The notes below the pieces were generated by a model. That model was not told where the DNA came from. It did no database searches and saw nothing but the letters and a program-made list of their open reading frames with translations. Of a DNA stretch of 5,587 nucleotides, positions 5,306 to 5,587 are shown piece by piece. The stretch's first letter is position 1, and each line of letters opens with the position of its first letter. Made by a program: the position numbers and the translations under genes. Source of the stretch: Phycisphaerales bacterium. Lineage in GTDB: Bacteria; Planctomycetota; Phycisphaerae; Phycisphaerales; Phycisphaeraceae. Location: assembly GCA_012031455.1 (NCBI GenBank), contig JAAUTM010000119.1:1-5587 (forward strand), read 5' to 3'.

Positions 5306-5587
5306 ATGGCCCATATTCTGCTCAGGCTTGCCAGCCTGATAGTGGTGCTGCTAGCTGTGGCGACCGTAGCCGGCGTGTGGTGCGGCTCCCGCTACGCCTG
5401 TTGCCGAGGTACCACCCACCGAGGCCCCTGCCACCAGCGGTACCCCCACAACAGCACCGCCCCACCGAGGCCCCTGCCACAGCGGTACCCCCAACCGATG
5501 CCCCCGCTACGAGGCCCCGCCGACAGCACTGGCCACAACCGAGCTACCGCCAACAGTGGCCCCACCAACCGAGGCCCCGACGGAGCA
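5306..5587 (+). CDS. N-terminus of a secreted or lipoprotein with a PT-rich linker (partial, frameshifted)
   Basis: ATG 5306 starts a signal peptide: MAHILLRLASL, then the hydrophobic core IVVLLAVATVAG and VWCGS. A Cys right after the core suggests a lipoprotein, although VW-C is not a canonical lipobox.

The starting frame then turns to nonsense, while the +1 frame gives ATPVAEVPPTEAPATSG. This implies one extra C in CTCCC (5386-5390). Further C-run indels, one around 5459-5463 and one near 5508-5510, would restore PTEAPATAVPPTDAPAT, EAPPTALATTELPP and TVAPPTEAPTE.

Pro-Thr-Glu-Ala linkers behind a signal peptide are common in Chloroflexi solute-binding and cell-surface proteins. They tether a domain that lies beyond the right edge, so the function cannot be told. 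Confidence 0.65.
   Translation, partial: MAHILLRLASLIVVLLAVATVAGVWCGSRYACCRGTTHRGPCHQRYPHNSTAPPRPLPQRYPQPMPPLRGPADSTGHNRATANSGPTNRGPDGA
5415..5493 (+). repeat. Tandem coding repeat of the PT-rich linker, 46-bp period
   Basis: CCCACCGAGGCCCCTGCCAC occurs identically at 5415-5434 and 5461-5480. It continues as CAGCGGTACCCCCA in the first copy and as AGCGGTACCCCCA, one C fewer, in the second. A 46-bp period is not a multiple of three, so both copies cannot be read in the same frame without an indel. This fits errors in the C-rich repeat. Confidence 0.6.

Overview
The window reads as environmental (metagenomic) bacterial DNA. No ribosomal RNA or tRNA gene was recognised. The left two thirds (to about 3850) suggests a planctomycete, from the style of the LexA repressor and from a DUF6807 ('PmoA family') protein, a family common in Planctomycetes. 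The right third (about 4110-5587) carries a secreted-type beta-helix protein and a lipoprotein-like gene with a Pro-Thr-Glu-Ala linker. That style is typical of filamentous Chloroflexi such as Roseiflexus and Chloroflexus. Both taxonomic readings are inferences from sequence style, not search results. The window may join two genomes near 3850-4110.

Layout, left to right: (1) a possible C-terminal end of a DUF4258-like protein followed by a DUF2283 protein (2-380); (2) a spacer with nested palindromes (381-575); (3) a DUF6807 gene broken by single-base indels (576-1511, perhaps to 1555), ending in a hairpin; (4) a convergent minus-strand pair, an MNT nucleotidyltransferase followed by a HEPN protein (2288 down to 1581), the usual layout of a type VII toxin-antitoxin system; (5) a divergent spacer (2289-2644) with a possible promoter and a GAAC-N7-GAAC motif resembling the alphaproteobacterial SOS box; (6) an unrecognised, probably frameshifted ORF and then lexA (2645-3851); (7) an AT-rich spacer with 11-bp phased GATTT repeats, a near-sigma54 motif and a strong bulged hairpin (3852-4120); (8) a beta-helix protein and the start of a PT-rich secreted protein that runs off the right edge.

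The strongest window-wide signal is technical. At least five genes carry single-base indels, mostly in homopolymer runs (TTTT in HEPN and lexA, CCCC in DUF6807, C runs in the PT-rich gene). Restoring one base each time recovers a sensible family protein, so these are more likely sequencing errors than real pseudogenes. Gene ends should be read with that in mind.

The regulatory idea most worth testing is that the unrecognised ORF and lexA form one autoregulated SOS unit under the 2500-2514 motif.
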